Of a stretch of DNA of 33,533 bases, positions 7,769 through 15,778 are shown piece after piece. The stretch comes from Nitrospiraceae bacterium (GTDB lineage Bacteria > Nitrospirota > Thermodesulfovibrionia > UBA6902): the NCBI GenBank assembly GCA_020346765.1, contig CP070788.1, positions 1,448,864 through 1,482,396 of the forward strand. Direction: 5' to 3'. The notes under the pieces are model-generated. The model did not search any database, was not told the origin of the DNA, and saw only the letters and a program-made list of their open reading frames with translations. Numbering within the stretch: position 1 is the first letter of the stretch; the number at the start of each line of letters is the position of its first letter. A program made the position numbers and the translations under genes.

Positions 7769-8227
7769 TCAGTAGGAGCGGGGTAACCCCGCCCCTACGA
7801 TCTTGATTTCATCTCCCGTTTTTATCGTTCCGCCTTTCAGCACCTTCACGAAAATACCTTCCTTTGGCATGACACAGTCGCCGGCCTGGTGGTAGATGGC
7901 ACAGCGCGTATGGCACACCTTGCCGATCTGGCTCACCTCCACTTCAATGGTAGTGCCGATCGTAAGCTTCGTTCCCACCGGGAGGGCAAGGAGGTCAATA
8001 CCTTCGGTGGTGATATTTTCCGCAAAGTCCCCCGGACCGACCGTAAGGCCCATGGCCTGCATTTTCCGGATGCTTTCAAGGGCAAGGAGGCTTACCTGCC
8101 GGTGCCACTCCCCTGACGCGTGGGCATCGCTCTCAATGCCGAAATTCTCCTTCAGGGCTGCCGATGCAACGGCCTTTTTTCGTACGCCCTTTCTGTCGCT
8201 GATGTTGATGGAGACGATTTTAGCCAC
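7769..8227 (-). CDS. MOSC-domain protein
   Basis: This 152-residue single-domain MOSC protein (MOCO sulfurase C-terminal fold) belongs to a group thought to bind or move sulfurated molybdenum cofactor. Visible are AVASAALKENFGIESDAHA, W-HRQVSLLA, GDFAENITTEGIDL, and the key cysteine region GKVCHTRCAIYHQAGDCVMPKEGIFV with the conserved catalytic-type Cys. The start is a GTG at 8225-8227 with GGGGA 8 bases upstream. The last nine codons (VGAGLPRSY) are encoded by a palindromic repeat that ends in the stop codon, so the natural C-terminus was probably replaced. The gene lies between metG and mogA. Confidence 0.85.
   Translation of the reverse strand: MAKIVSINISDRKGVRKKAVASAALKENFGIESDAHASGEWHRQVSLLALESIRKMQAMGLTVGPGDFAENITTEGIDLLALPVGTKLTIGTTIEVEVSQIGKVCHTRCAIYHQAGDCVMPKEGIFVKVLKGGTIKTGDEIKIVGAGLPRSY
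7772..7798. repeat. REP-like palindrome forming the end of the MOSC gene
   Basis: GTAGGAGCGGGG (7772-7783), loop TAA and CCCCGCCCCTAC (7787-7798) pair at 11 of 12 positions. The element lies entirely inside the MOSC reading frame and directly abuts its TGA (7769-7771). It has the form of the common GTAGGGGCGGGG...CCCCGCCCCTAC dispersed palindromes. Confidence 0.8.
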
Positions 8228-8240
8228 GTTCAGTCCCCAG

Positions 8241-8295
8241 ATTACTCAGATTTTCGCAGACAAAAGATTTCCAATAATCTGCGAATTCTGAGGAT
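8241..8295. repeat. Imperfect inverted repeat filling the metG-MOSC gap
   Basis: The left arm ATTACTCAGATTTTCGCAGA (8241-8260) pairs with the right arm TCTGCGAATTCTGAGGAT (8278-8295) with small gaps. Together they occupy almost all of the 69-base gap between metG and the MOSC gene. The sequence resembles the widespread AATCTGCG/CTCAGATT dispersed repeats. It would form a long RNA stem in a joint transcript. Confidence 0.55.
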
Positions 8296-8296
8296 T

Positions 8297-10315
8297 TTAT
8301 CGTATTCCAGCCCCCTCTTTCACATCCCTTTCAGGAACCAGGATAACCGGTTCGCCGCTGTCATCGGTTGCCGCAAGGAGCATGCCCCGGGACTCCACGC
8401 CCATGAGCTTCGCAGGCTGCAGGTTCGTAACAACCACGATACGTTTTCCGATGAGATCTTCAGGGGCATAGGACTTTCCGATGCCCGCCACAACCTGTCT
8501 GTTTTCGCCTGTATCCACCTGAAGCTTGATCAGCTTGTTCGATCCCTGGACCCGCTCCGCACTGAGGACTTTGCCTATTTTAAGCTGTATTTTTGCAAAA
8601 TCATTAATGGTGATCAGATTGCCCGATTCAAATCCCCCCGTGCCCTCCTTTTCTGAAGGGGCCAGGGGAGGTTTCTCGTCCTTCCCGGGTTGTGCCTTTT
8701 TTTTCATCTCTATCCTCGGGAACAACTGTTCTCCCTTTGAGACCCTGATCTCATATCCCGGCATCCAGTCCCATTCATAAATCTTGGGATATTCATTTGT
8801 ATCCCATGAGGTAGCAGGCAGGCTTTGTTTTGTCTCATCAACTAATGACCTCAGTCCAAGCTGCTTCCACATCTTTTCTGCTGTGTCAGGCATGAAGGGA
8901 TAGAGCGATACAGCAGACAGTCTCAGTGCGTTCCAGATGTTGAACATTACGACCTTCAGTTCATTAATGTCTGTCCTTGCAAGCTTCCAGGGTTCTTTCT
9001 GCGCGATATGATTATTGCCGGTCCTTATGATGTTCCAAATATGGTCGAGGATTATATTGAATCTAAGATTTGACCAGTGAGCGTAATGTGTATCGTCAAC
9101 CGCAGGAATCATGGCATGTACACAATCTCTGGCAAACGGATTGAGCTCTGTCGTATTTCCCGAGGGAACCTCAATCTCTCCGCCGAAATATCTCTCTGCC
9201 ATTGCCAGGAATCTGCTGAGCAAGTTCCCCAGATCATTGGCAAGATCGGTATTAACGCGGTTCATGAGCGCTGTTTCCGAAAAATCGCCGTCCAGGCCGA
9301 AGGTGACTTCACGGAAGAGAAAATACCGGAAGGCGTCAACGCCGTATTTGTCTGCCATATCTCCGGGGTTGACCACATTGCCCAGGGACTTGGACATCTT
9401 TTTCCCGTCCACGGTCCACCAGCCGTGGGCGAAAATGTTCCCGGGCAGGGGGAACCCGAGGGCCATGAGCATCGTTGACCAGTATACGGCATGGGTGGTG
9501 AGGATGTCCTTGCCCACAAGGTGATGGTCAGCAGGCCACCAGAAGTCTCCGCTTCCGGCCTGTCCTGCAGCGGGGACAAGGTAGCGCGTTGCGGAAAAGT
9601 AGTTCAGGAGGGCGTCGAACCAGACATAGGTTACAAAGTCCCTGTCAAAGGGGATCTCCACTCCCCAGGAGAGCCGTGTCTTAGGTCTTGTGATACAGAG
9701 ATCTCCCAGTTCGTTGCTCCTGAGAAATCCCAGTACTTCGTTTTTTCTGGTCTCGGGAAGAATGTAGCCGGAATTGTCCTGAATGTGCTGGACAAGACGT
9801 TCCTGATACTTTGACATGAGAAAAAAGTAATTCTCTTCTTCAATCTGTTCAACGAGCCTGCCGCACTCAGGGCAGCTGCCCTGTACGACTTCCTTTTCCG
9901 TCCAGAACCGCTCGTCAGGCGTGCAGTACCATCCCGTGTATGTCCGCTTTTCGATTTCCCCTTTGTCCCACAGCAGCTGGATGATCCCCTGGACTGTTTT
10001 GACATGCTCAGTGTCGGTGGTGCGGATAAAAGCGTCATTTGAGATGTTGAGCTTCTTCCAGAGGGACATGAAATTTTCAACCATGATATCGGCATGTCCC
10101 TTGGGAGAGCGGCCCTTTTCCCGCGCGGCCTTTTCCACTTTCTGTCCATGTTCGTCCGTGCCGGTCAGAAAGAAGACCTCTCTGCCCCTGAGCCTGTTAA
10201 ACCGGGAGAGTATGTCAGCGGCAATGGTCGTATAGGCATGCCCGATGTGGGGCACATCGTTGACATAATAGATGGGGGTGGTAATGTAAAATCTGTGCGG
10301 AGGTTTCAGGTCCAT
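8297..10315 (-). CDS. metG: Methionyl-tRNA synthetase with C-terminal tRNA-binding domain
   Basis: This 672-residue class I synthetase charges tRNA-Met. The HIGH motif is at 23-26 (VPHIGHAYTT), TGTDEHG is near 51, and KMSKS is at 306-310. The connective-peptide zinc knuckle has C131, C148 and C151, while the position usually held by a second Cys is Asp134 (CTPDERFW). An anticodon-binding helical domain follows. The last 107 residues (from about 566, NLITINDFAKIQLKIGKV) form a Trbp111/EMAP-type tRNA-binding domain, used for dimerisation and tRNA affinity. The linker at about 549-563 is low-complexity and its DNA looks repeat-derived. The gene starts 3 bases after the ricT stop and is probably translationally coupled. 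Confidence 0.96.
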   Translation of the reverse strand: MDLKPPHRFYITTPIYYVNDVPHIGHAYTTIAADILSRFNRLRGREVFFLTGTDEHGQKVEKAAREKGRSPKGHADIMVENFMSLWKKLNISNDAFIRTTDTEHVKTVQGIIQLLWDKGEIEKRTYTGWYCTPDERFWTEKEVVQGSCPECGRLVEQIEEENYFFLMSKYQERLVQHIQDNSGYILPETRKNEVLGFLRSNELGDLCITRPKTRLSWGVEIPFDRDFVTYVWFDALLNYFSATRYLVPAAGQAGSGDFWWPADHHLVGKDILTTHAVYWSTMLMALGFPLPGNIFAHGWWTVDGKKMSKSLGNVVNPGDMADKYGVDAFRYFLFREVTFGLDGDFSETALMNRVNTDLANDLGNLLSRFLAMAERYFGGEIEVPSGNTTELNPFARDCVHAMIPAVDDTHYAHWSNLRFNIILDHIWNIIRTGNNHIAQKEPWKLARTDINELKVVMFNIWNALRLSAVSLYPFMPDTAEKMWKQLGLRSLVDETKQSLPATSWDTNEYPKIYEWDWMPGYEIRVSKGEQLFPRIEMKKKAQPGKDEKPPLAPSEKEGTGGFESGNLITINDFAKIQLKIGKVLSAERVQGSNKLIKLQVDTGENRQVVAGIGKSYAPEDLIGKRIVVVTNLQPAKLMGVESRGMLLAATDDSGEPVILVPERDVKEGAGIR
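8625..8675. repeat. Repeat-like insert encoding the MetRS linker
   Basis: On the minus strand this DNA reads as C-rich, then GAAAAGGAGGG, then G-rich. That is the arrangement of common CCTCCCCT...AAGGAGGG...GGGG dispersed palindromes, and it can fold imperfectly. It encodes PPLAPSEKEGTGGFE between the anticodon domain and the tRNA-binding domain. Confidence 0.45.
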
Positions 10316-10318
10316 AGT

Positions 10319-11401
10319 CTATGGCTTTTTCTTTTTCCAGAATTTCCTGCGCTTGTTGAAGGGCCTTCCCCTGCCTTGAGTGCCCTCCTGTTTTTCCGCC
10401 GGGGCAGGGACCGCCTGCTGGGGCTTGGCCCGGCTTTCTTCAGGGGCAGCACCGGGCTGCCTCGGTTTTTTCTTTCTCCTGCGCTGGCGTTTCGGACGTT
10501 TATATTGTTCAGATGGCTGCTGCGCCGGCCCTTTTTCTCCCGGGACCGGGGGAGGCGCTCCTGCCGGAGCGCCGGGAGCCGATGCATCGCTCACCAGGGT
10601 TTCAGAATCTGCGACAACACCTTCCGCGTCTTCCAGGGGAGGCGCAATTTCAGCGCCTGCCTCTGTGAGCGTTACCAGGGGTTCTTGCGCGGGCGCAGGG
10701 GTCTTTTCTTCAGAAGCGCCGCTCCGGTACTCATACCCCAGGCAGCACATAAGGCGGCCGCAGACACCGGAGAGCTTGCTCTGGTTGATCGACAGGGCCT
10801 GCTGTTTGGCCATTCTGATCGTAATGGGCTCAAAGGCCGTGAGAAAAAGACTGCAGCAGGTCTGCCTCCCGCAGACGCCAAAGCCTCCCAGGAGCTTCAC
10901 TTCATCCCGCACACCGATCTGCCTCATTTCAATGCGCGTCTTAAACCTGGCGGCAAGGTCCCTCACCAGCTCCCTGAAGTCGATCCTGCCGTCCGCAGTA
11001 AAATAAAAGATGAGCCTCTTTTTGTCGAGGGTTGTTTCCGTGTATACAATCTTCATGGGAAGGTTCAGGTCTTTCGCCTTCTCGATGCAATACTGCCGGG
11101 CCTCATCCTCCAGCGACTTGTTGGCCTTGACGGCATCAAAGTCCTCTTCCGTGGCCACCCTGATGACTCTCTTCAGGGGTTCTTTCCTTTTTTCCCTGAT
11201 CTGTCTCGGTGTGACAACTCTCCCGAGACTCAATCCCATGTCCGTCTCAACAACAACCCGCGAACCGGGGAAAACTTCGATGTCATCGACGTCGAATGTG
11301 TAAATCTTGCCGCAATTCCTGAAACGGATCCCCACCACGGTCTGGCTGAGGGGTTCCTGAGTGTCCTGAGGGATATCTATGGTTCCATTATCTTCTGTCA
11401 T
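10319..11401 (-). CDS. ricT: PSP1-domain protein, RicT (YaaT) family
   Basis: This 360-residue protein has the PSP1 domain. RicT of Bacillus works in the Fe-S-containing Ric complex that affects RNA processing and phosphorelay. The hallmark cysteines are present as CGRQTCC (C177, C182, C183) and CGRLMCC (C214, C219, C220). The C-terminal third (about 227-360) is absent from typical RicT: it is Ala/Pro/Glu-rich and then strongly basic (PKRQRRRKKKPRQ and a final Lys/Arg cluster), suggesting RNA contact. AAGGAC lies 7 bases before the ATG. Its place between holB and metG resembles the Bacillus tmk-holB-yaaT neighbourhood. Confidence 0.88.
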   Translation of the reverse strand: MTEDNGTIDIPQDTQEPLSQTVVGIRFRNCGKIYTFDVDDIEVFPGSRVVVETDMGLSLGRVVTPRQIREKRKEPLKRVIRVATEEDFDAVKANKSLEDEARQYCIEKAKDLNLPMKIVYTETTLDKKRLIFYFTADGRIDFRELVRDLAARFKTRIEMRQIGVRDEVKLLGGFGVCGRQTCCSLFLTAFEPITIRMAKQQALSINQSKLSGVCGRLMCCLGYEYRSGASEEKTPAPAQEPLVTLTEAGAEIAPPLEDAEGVVADSETLVSDASAPGAPAGAPPPVPGEKGPAQQPSEQYKRPKRQRRRKKKPRQPGAAPEESRAKPQQAVPAPAEKQEGTQGRGRPFNKRRKFWKKKKP

Positions 11402-11597
11402 CTCTTGTCCTTACGTCCCGGGAGTATCAATCTATCGAAGGGGCCAGGATCCGGCGGAGGAGCTGTCGGCTGTTCGTTATGAGACTGAAAACTGGCAACG
11501 AACAACTGGCAGCGTGGTGTTCACGCCCCCGAGCCCCTGGCGGCCGGGATGCCCGTGTGAAACCGGCATCGTTGGCTGCCGTCCTGAAAACGTTTTA
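11402..11597. other. Gap between holB and ricT
   Basis: These 196 bases contain no gene. A short direct repeat (AACTGGCA twice within 11494-11517) is the only structure noted. The genes on both sides are on the minus strand, so an internal promoter for ricT is possible, but none is clear. Confidence 0.4.
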
Positions 11598-12650
11598 TTA
11601 TGCGCCGCGCCCCAGGCACTTCCGGAGCAAAAGCTTCACATAGTTCTGCGTAAGCTGTTTGTTCAGGTTGAATAAAAGCCTGCTTTTTATATTATAAAGG
11701 TCGCGGGCCAATTTTAGTATAGCCCGGAGTTCCGCGCCCTGCGACAGGGCTTTAATGGTTTCGACCCTGTCATGATTCACGAGAATATCGGTCCGGCCGG
11801 TTGCAGCATAGACGGCGATGTCTCGCAGTACCAGCTGGCTCCAGTCGAACCACGACTCCATGTCCTCCCTGTCCTCCCACACCTCGTTGTCGAGGTCCGC
11901 AGTCATGCTGCTGAACAGGGTGATATGGCGGTCGCGCTGTGCGATGAGGTCATCGCCGAGGGCGTATCCCAGCCTGCCGGCGGACAGGACGCTCAGGAGT
12001 CTTGCCTCTGTGCTCTCCCCGTGACCGAACCTCTCCTGAAGGAGTCTGCTCATGGTGTCAAGCGGCAGCGGCGAGAAACTCACCCTCTGGCACCGCGATC
12101 TGATCGTGGGCAGGATCATGTCCGGCCGGGAGGAAATCAGGATGAGGACGCTCCGGGACGCCGGTTCCTCCAGTGTCTGCAAAAAGGCATTCGCCGCGGA
12201 CTGGTTCATTTTCTCTGCGTCGTCAATAATAGCAATCTTCCAGGCCCCCTCAAAGGGCTTGTAGGACAGGGCCTCCTCGAGCTGCCTGATTGCTGAGACG
12301 GTGACCTGCCTCCCCTCTCCCTCAGGAGCGATGATGAACAGGTCAGGGTGATTCCCCCTTTCCATCTTGGTACAGGACGGACAGGCGTCACAGGCGTCAA
12401 GGGGCGCAGAGGTCTCCGGTGCGAAAGCCTCAGGGAAGGTCTCTTCGAAAAGGGACGCACTCATAGTGTCAGGGGGGCCGCTTGCAGGTCCCCGGCAGTT
12501 CAGCGCCTTTGCAAAGTTCATTGCCGTGAGCCGTTTGCCTATCCCTTCATCGCCGGCAAAGAGAAGGGCGTGGGGGACACGGTTTTTTGCAATACAGCCC
12601 CGGAGAATTCCGATTGCCCGTTCCTGACCGATAATATCCTTCAGGGCCAT
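11598..12650 (-). CDS. holB: DNA polymerase III delta-prime subunit
   Basis: This 350-residue clamp-loader subunit helps open the sliding clamp. The AAA+ core is visible: IIGQERAI, a P-loop-like GDEGIGKR at 33-40 in which Arg replaces the usual Ser/Thr, an IIDDAEKMNQSAANAFLQTLEEP Walker B and sensor region, and the SRC motif (RSRCQRV). The degenerate P-loop fits delta-prime being a non-hydrolysing subunit. Four cysteines (C52, C87, C90, C93) form the clamp-loader zinc module, but about 34 residues separate the first from the rest, an insertion relative to E. coli. The start overlaps the tmk stop by 10 bases. Confidence 0.92.
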   Translation of the reverse strand: MALKDIIGQERAIGILRGCIAKNRVPHALLFAGDEGIGKRLTAMNFAKALNCRGPASGPPDTMSASLFEETFPEAFAPETSAPLDACDACPSCTKMERGNHPDLFIIAPEGEGRQVTVSAIRQLEEALSYKPFEGAWKIAIIDDAEKMNQSAANAFLQTLEEPASRSVLILISSRPDMILPTIRSRCQRVSFSPLPLDTMSRLLQERFGHGESTEARLLSVLSAGRLGYALGDDLIAQRDRHITLFSSMTADLDNEVWEDREDMESWFDWSQLVLRDIAVYAATGRTDILVNHDRVETIKALSQGAELRAILKLARDLYNIKSRLLFNLNKQLTQNYVKLLLRKCLGRGA

Positions 12651-13264
12651 AGCTCCCCCGCAATTCTCCTGACGTCCCGGGCAACCTCATCAATGCCGCG
12701 GGAGGCATCGACAATCCTGACGCGGCGGGGATCGTCACGGGCAATCTGATGAAAGGCCTGCCTGACACGGTTATGAAAATCGATGGTCTCCTGCTCAAAG
12801 CGGTCTTCCTTCCGGGCCTCCCTGTTTCGTCTCAGTCCTTCCTCCACCTCGAGGTCAAGGATAATAGTCAGGGCCGGCCGCATGTCAGGAACCACGATTT
12901 CATCAAGGGTGTTGATGACAGACAGGTCGATGCCCCGGGCATACCCCTGATAGGCCACGGTGGAGTCGGTGAAACGGTCGGTGATCACCACGGTATTTTT
13001 CAGGAGAGCGGGATAGATGACTTCCCGTACGTGCTGTGCCCGCGCCGCGTAGTACAGCAGGAGCTCGGCAAGGGGGTCCATGTGATTCTGGGGCTCAAGG
13101 AGGATCTTTCGTATTTTGTTTCCGATCCGTGTTCCGCCTGGCTCTGCTGTCTCCAGCACGGTACGTCCTGCTGCACTGAGATGCTCCGCGAGGAGCTTTA
13201 CCTGCGTGCTTTTCCCCGAGCCCTCGATCCCCTCAAATGATATGAACCTCTTAACTCCCGGCAT
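12641..13264 (-). CDS. tmk: Thymidylate kinase
   Basis: This 207-residue enzyme phosphorylates dTMP to dTDP. The P-loop FEGIEGSGKST is at 10-20, EPGGTRIG near 42, the DR(F/Y) motif VITDRFTDSTVAYQGYARG near 93-110, and the lid region with Arg residues RNREARKEDRF near 144. Length and motifs are typical. It overlaps the upstream methyltransferase-like gene by 14 bases and holB by 10 bases, so the three are almost certainly cotranscribed. Confidence 0.96.
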   Translation of the reverse strand: MPGVKRFISFEGIEGSGKSTQVKLLAEHLSAAGRTVLETAEPGGTRIGNKIRKILLEPQNHMDPLAELLLYYAARAQHVREVIYPALLKNTVVITDRFTDSTVAYQGYARGIDLSVINTLDEIVVPDMRPALTIILDLEVEEGLRRNREARKEDRFEQETIDFHNRVRQAFHQIARDDPRRVRIVDASRGIDEVARDVRRIAGELWP

Positions 13265-14264
13265 AGGTGTTTCTCAATTCCCTGAGGAGCGAGAATACCT
13301 TCAGGGCCTCCGGAACCAGCAGGGAGCCGGTGCCGCAGGAGGGGGTCAGGAGCGACTGTCTCCTCAGCCTGTCTTCGGGAACACCCGCCTTGCCAAGAGA
13401 AGCCAGCGCGTTGTCAAGCCTCCTTGTCAGGTCCGCGAGATCAACGGTCCTGATCGCTTCTGTCGTGGGTACGATGCCCCAGGCGATAGCTCCCCCCTGT
13501 TCGATGTACTGTGTTATCTCCCCGGGATAGATGCTCAGGGAGTCTCCAAAATCGTAGGTATCGAAATTCAGTACGTCAATCCCTGCTGACAGCACAAGGG
13601 GCCAGTCCGCCTTGCCGCAGCAGTGGATTCCTGCAATGCCGCCACAGGCCTTGATATGCCCCACCACCTCCCTGAGCATGCGCAGGGCCTCTTCACTGCT
13701 GACGCCAAGGTATGTCGATGACCCCAGCGCCGTGAGCACAGGCTCATCGACAAAAATCATGACCCTGTCGGCAAAGGGCCTGAGGGCGTCGACCTGCCAG
13801 CTCACTTTCCCCTTCAGCAGCTCCAGGGACAGTTCGCGCATTTCCTCATCGAAGTATACCGGGCGCTTGTCCCTGTCTGTGAGTGAGAGGGAAAAGGTCA
13901 GGGGACCCGTGACGTGCCCCTTGATTACGGCGAAACGGCTGTCCTTCTCTTTCAGGATCTCGATGAATGCGTAAAACCCCGCTGCGTATTCCCGGGAAAT
14001 GGGAAACCCCCTCTTTGCGGCAATTGACTCGTAGAACAGGGAAAGGGCATCACCCCCGGCCTGATCGGCGTGAATGCTGTCACCGGAGATCCGGACAAAG
14101 GGAAACCCCTCAGAATACTGGGGCACCATGAGTTCATGAAAGCTCCGGTGGGGGAGCTGGGGCCAGAAGGGAATGTCCACGGAGTCAAGGACAACCCTGC
14201 AGGCTTCCCCCGGGTCCGTGTGGGGGAGGCTGCCGATCCCCGTTGTCTGAAAGCTCTGAAACAT
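13251..14264 (-). CDS. Core-MetE-like (cobalamin-independent methionine synthase family) protein
   Basis: This 337-residue TIM-barrel protein belongs to the UROD/MetE superfamily. It corresponds to only the catalytic half of MetE. The N-terminal TTGIGSLPHTD motif is typical. The zinc ligands fit MetE: H214 and C216 in IHCCGKADW and C310 in LTPSCGTG, with an acidic residue in LNFDTYD between them. Short forms in archaea and some bacteria transfer methyl groups from corrinoid or methanol-type donors rather than folate, so the donor is uncertain. The start at 14264 (MFQSFQ) is chosen because a -10 element ends 7 bases before it; an ATG at 14276 is the alternative. It heads the tmk-holB-ricT-metG run. 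Confidence 0.8.
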   Translation of the reverse strand: MFQSFQTTGIGSLPHTDPGEACRVVLDSVDIPFWPQLPHRSFHELMVPQYSEGFPFVRISGDSIHADQAGGDALSLFYESIAAKRGFPISREYAAGFYAFIEILKEKDSRFAVIKGHVTGPLTFSLSLTDRDKRPVYFDEEMRELSLELLKGKVSWQVDALRPFADRVMIFVDEPVLTALGSSTYLGVSSEEALRMLREVVGHIKACGGIAGIHCCGKADWPLVLSAGIDVLNFDTYDFGDSLSIYPGEITQYIEQGGAIAWGIVPTTEAIRTVDLADLTRRLDNALASLGKAGVPEDRLRRQSLLTPSCGTGSLLVPEALKVFSLLRELRNTYAGS

Positions 14265-14271
14265 GCATCTA

Positions 14272-14301
14272 ATCATACTCGATGCCTGTCTGAAGTTTCA
14301 A
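14272..14301 (-). promoter_or_regulatory. Promoter of the MetE-like/tmk operon, leaderless type
   Basis: On the minus strand TTGAAA (14296-14301), an 18-base spacer and TATGAT (14272-14277) each match 5 of 6 consensus bases. The -10 ends 7 bases before the ATG at 14264, so transcription should begin at the start codon. The alternative ATG at 14276 lies inside the -10 box, which argues against it. Confidence 0.5.
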
Positions 14302-14480
14302 ATGAAGGTAAACAGGCGAGAAGATCGTTGGGAGGTCTGTACGGCTTTCCCCGCGTGAAGAAAACTCTGGATGCCCTGACGCGATTGTGGTAAAATGAGC
14401 CTGTCCCGGTGCATGAATAATGATGTGACAAAGCTTTTCATATCCCGGGTGATCAATAATCGTAAAGGAGGAGTGTTTCT

Positions 14481-15692
14481 ATGGCAATAAAAAGAATCGG
14501 TGTCATTACGAGCGGTGGTGACTGCGGCGGCCTGAATGCTGTCATCAAGGGGATGGCGAGAAAGGCCTATGCCCTGGGGATTGAATCGGTCGTTATTCCC
14601 AATGGATACGCTGGCCTGTACAACCTGGTTGACCTTGAGAGCGTTGTCGTGCTGAACGCGGACCGGGTGAGCAAGATCGAGGCATCCCTTGCCGGGTCTG
14701 AGGCAGGGCATTCCCGCGTGAAGATCAGCAAGATCAGCGATCCTGATAAATACACCAGGATCAAAAAAGGTCTGGAGAAGTTTGGCATCGACGGCCTCAT
14801 CATCAGTGGAGGAGACGACACGGGGAGCGTGGTTGTTGACCTCTCGTCGCAGGGTATTCCCTGCGTGCACGTGCCGAAGACTATGGACCTGGACCTGCAG
14901 CCCTACAGCGTCGGCGGGGACTCTGCGGTCAACCGGATTGCCATGTTCACAAGGGACCTGAAAACAACAGGCATGAGCCACAACCGGATCCTGGTCATCG
15001 AGGTTTTTGGACGGTATGTGGGGCACACGGCCTTCCGGGGCGGCATCGGGGCTGAAGCGGACTGCATCCTGATCCCTGAAGTGCCCGTTGACTTTGATAT
15101 TGTCTATAACCACATGAAGACCACCTATTTCGCGAGAATCGAGAGAAGCGATGTGAAATCCGGGACCTACATCATCGTCGTTGCCGAGGGCCTCAAGAAC
15201 GCCAGCGGCGAGATGCTCTATGACGAATCGGCCGGTGTTGACGCCTTCGGCCACAAAAAGCTTGCAGGCGCGGGCAAGTACGTGCGTCAACAGCTTGAGA
15301 AGAGGCTGAAGGGCGATCCTGACGTGGAAAAGTTCATGAAGTACGCGGGAATGTATGTCCCCGGCATCTACTCGATCCCCGAGGTGAGGGAAGTTACCCC
15401 AGGGCACCTTGTTCGCTCAGGCCACTCCTCGGCCTATGACGTGAATTTCGGTTACCGTGCCGGTGCAGCCGCTGTGTATCTCCTCCTGGAGGGAAAGACG
15501 GGTTCGACCGTTACTGATGTGGAAGGGAAAAAAATCCTCTATATGCCCACGGGAGAGGCCATCAAGAGGAGGGAAGTTGATATTGGCGAGCTGGCACTCT
15601 TTGAAGGACTTGGCATCTGTTTCGGGCGCGTGCCTGTTGAATTCAAGCCTGTGGAGCTGGAAGAGCGCAGGCATATTGACCGGGCGCTGTAA
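14481..15692 (+). CDS. pfp: 6-phosphofructokinase, predicted PPi-dependent
   Basis: This 403-residue PFKA-family enzyme interconverts fructose-6-phosphate and fructose-1,6-bisphosphate. GVITSGGDCGGLNAVI is the N-terminal phosphate loop. The donor-selecting motif is GGDDT (110-114): Asp113 replaces the Gly104 of E. coli ATP enzymes, and Lys133 in PKTMDLD replaces Gly124. This D/K pair is the known mark of PPi-dependent enzymes. The catalytic Asp136 is kept, but the usual TIDND reads TMDLD. AAAGGAGG 8 bases before the ATG is a strong ribosome site, and a TAAAAT -10-like box lies at 14391-14396. It converges on the second PFK gene, and both could serve a reversible, energy-saving glycolysis. Confidence 0.88.
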   Translation: MAIKRIGVITSGGDCGGLNAVIKGMARKAYALGIESVVIPNGYAGLYNLVDLESVVVLNADRVSKIEASLAGSEAGHSRVKISKISDPDKYTRIKKGLEKFGIDGLIISGGDDTGSVVVDLSSQGIPCVHVPKTMDLDLQPYSVGGDSAVNRIAMFTRDLKTTGMSHNRILVIEVFGRYVGHTAFRGGIGAEADCILIPEVPVDFDIVYNHMKTTYFARIERSDVKSGTYIIVVAEGLKNASGEMLYDESAGVDAFGHKKLAGAGKYVRQQLEKRLKGDPDVEKFMKYAGMYVPGIYSIPEVREVTPGHLVRSGHSSAYDVNFGYRAGAAAVYLLLEGKTGSTVTDVEGKKILYMPTGEAIKRREVDIGELALFEGLGICFGRVPVEFKPVELEERRHIDRAL

Positions 15693-15778
15693 AGAAAGTA
15701 GCCCCGAGAACAAAAAACGAGCAGCTTTTCTTTTCCCTTGAGCCCTTGACCCATTGAAGCCCGGGTCCCAGCTTCTCC

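Noticed and set aside
10094-11482. 462-residue plus-strand open frame over ricT and metG
   Set aside because: Shadow of two well-identified genes; composition is Arg/Pro/Phe-rich with no domain.
14298-15407. 369-residue open frame antisense to the first PFK gene
   Set aside because: It mirrors the PFK codons, has no ribosome site or recognisable motif, and lies over a certain gene.
15693-15778. Possible bidirectional terminator between the two PFK genes
   Set aside because: Only a 5-bp imperfect GAAGC/GCTTC pairing without T tracts.
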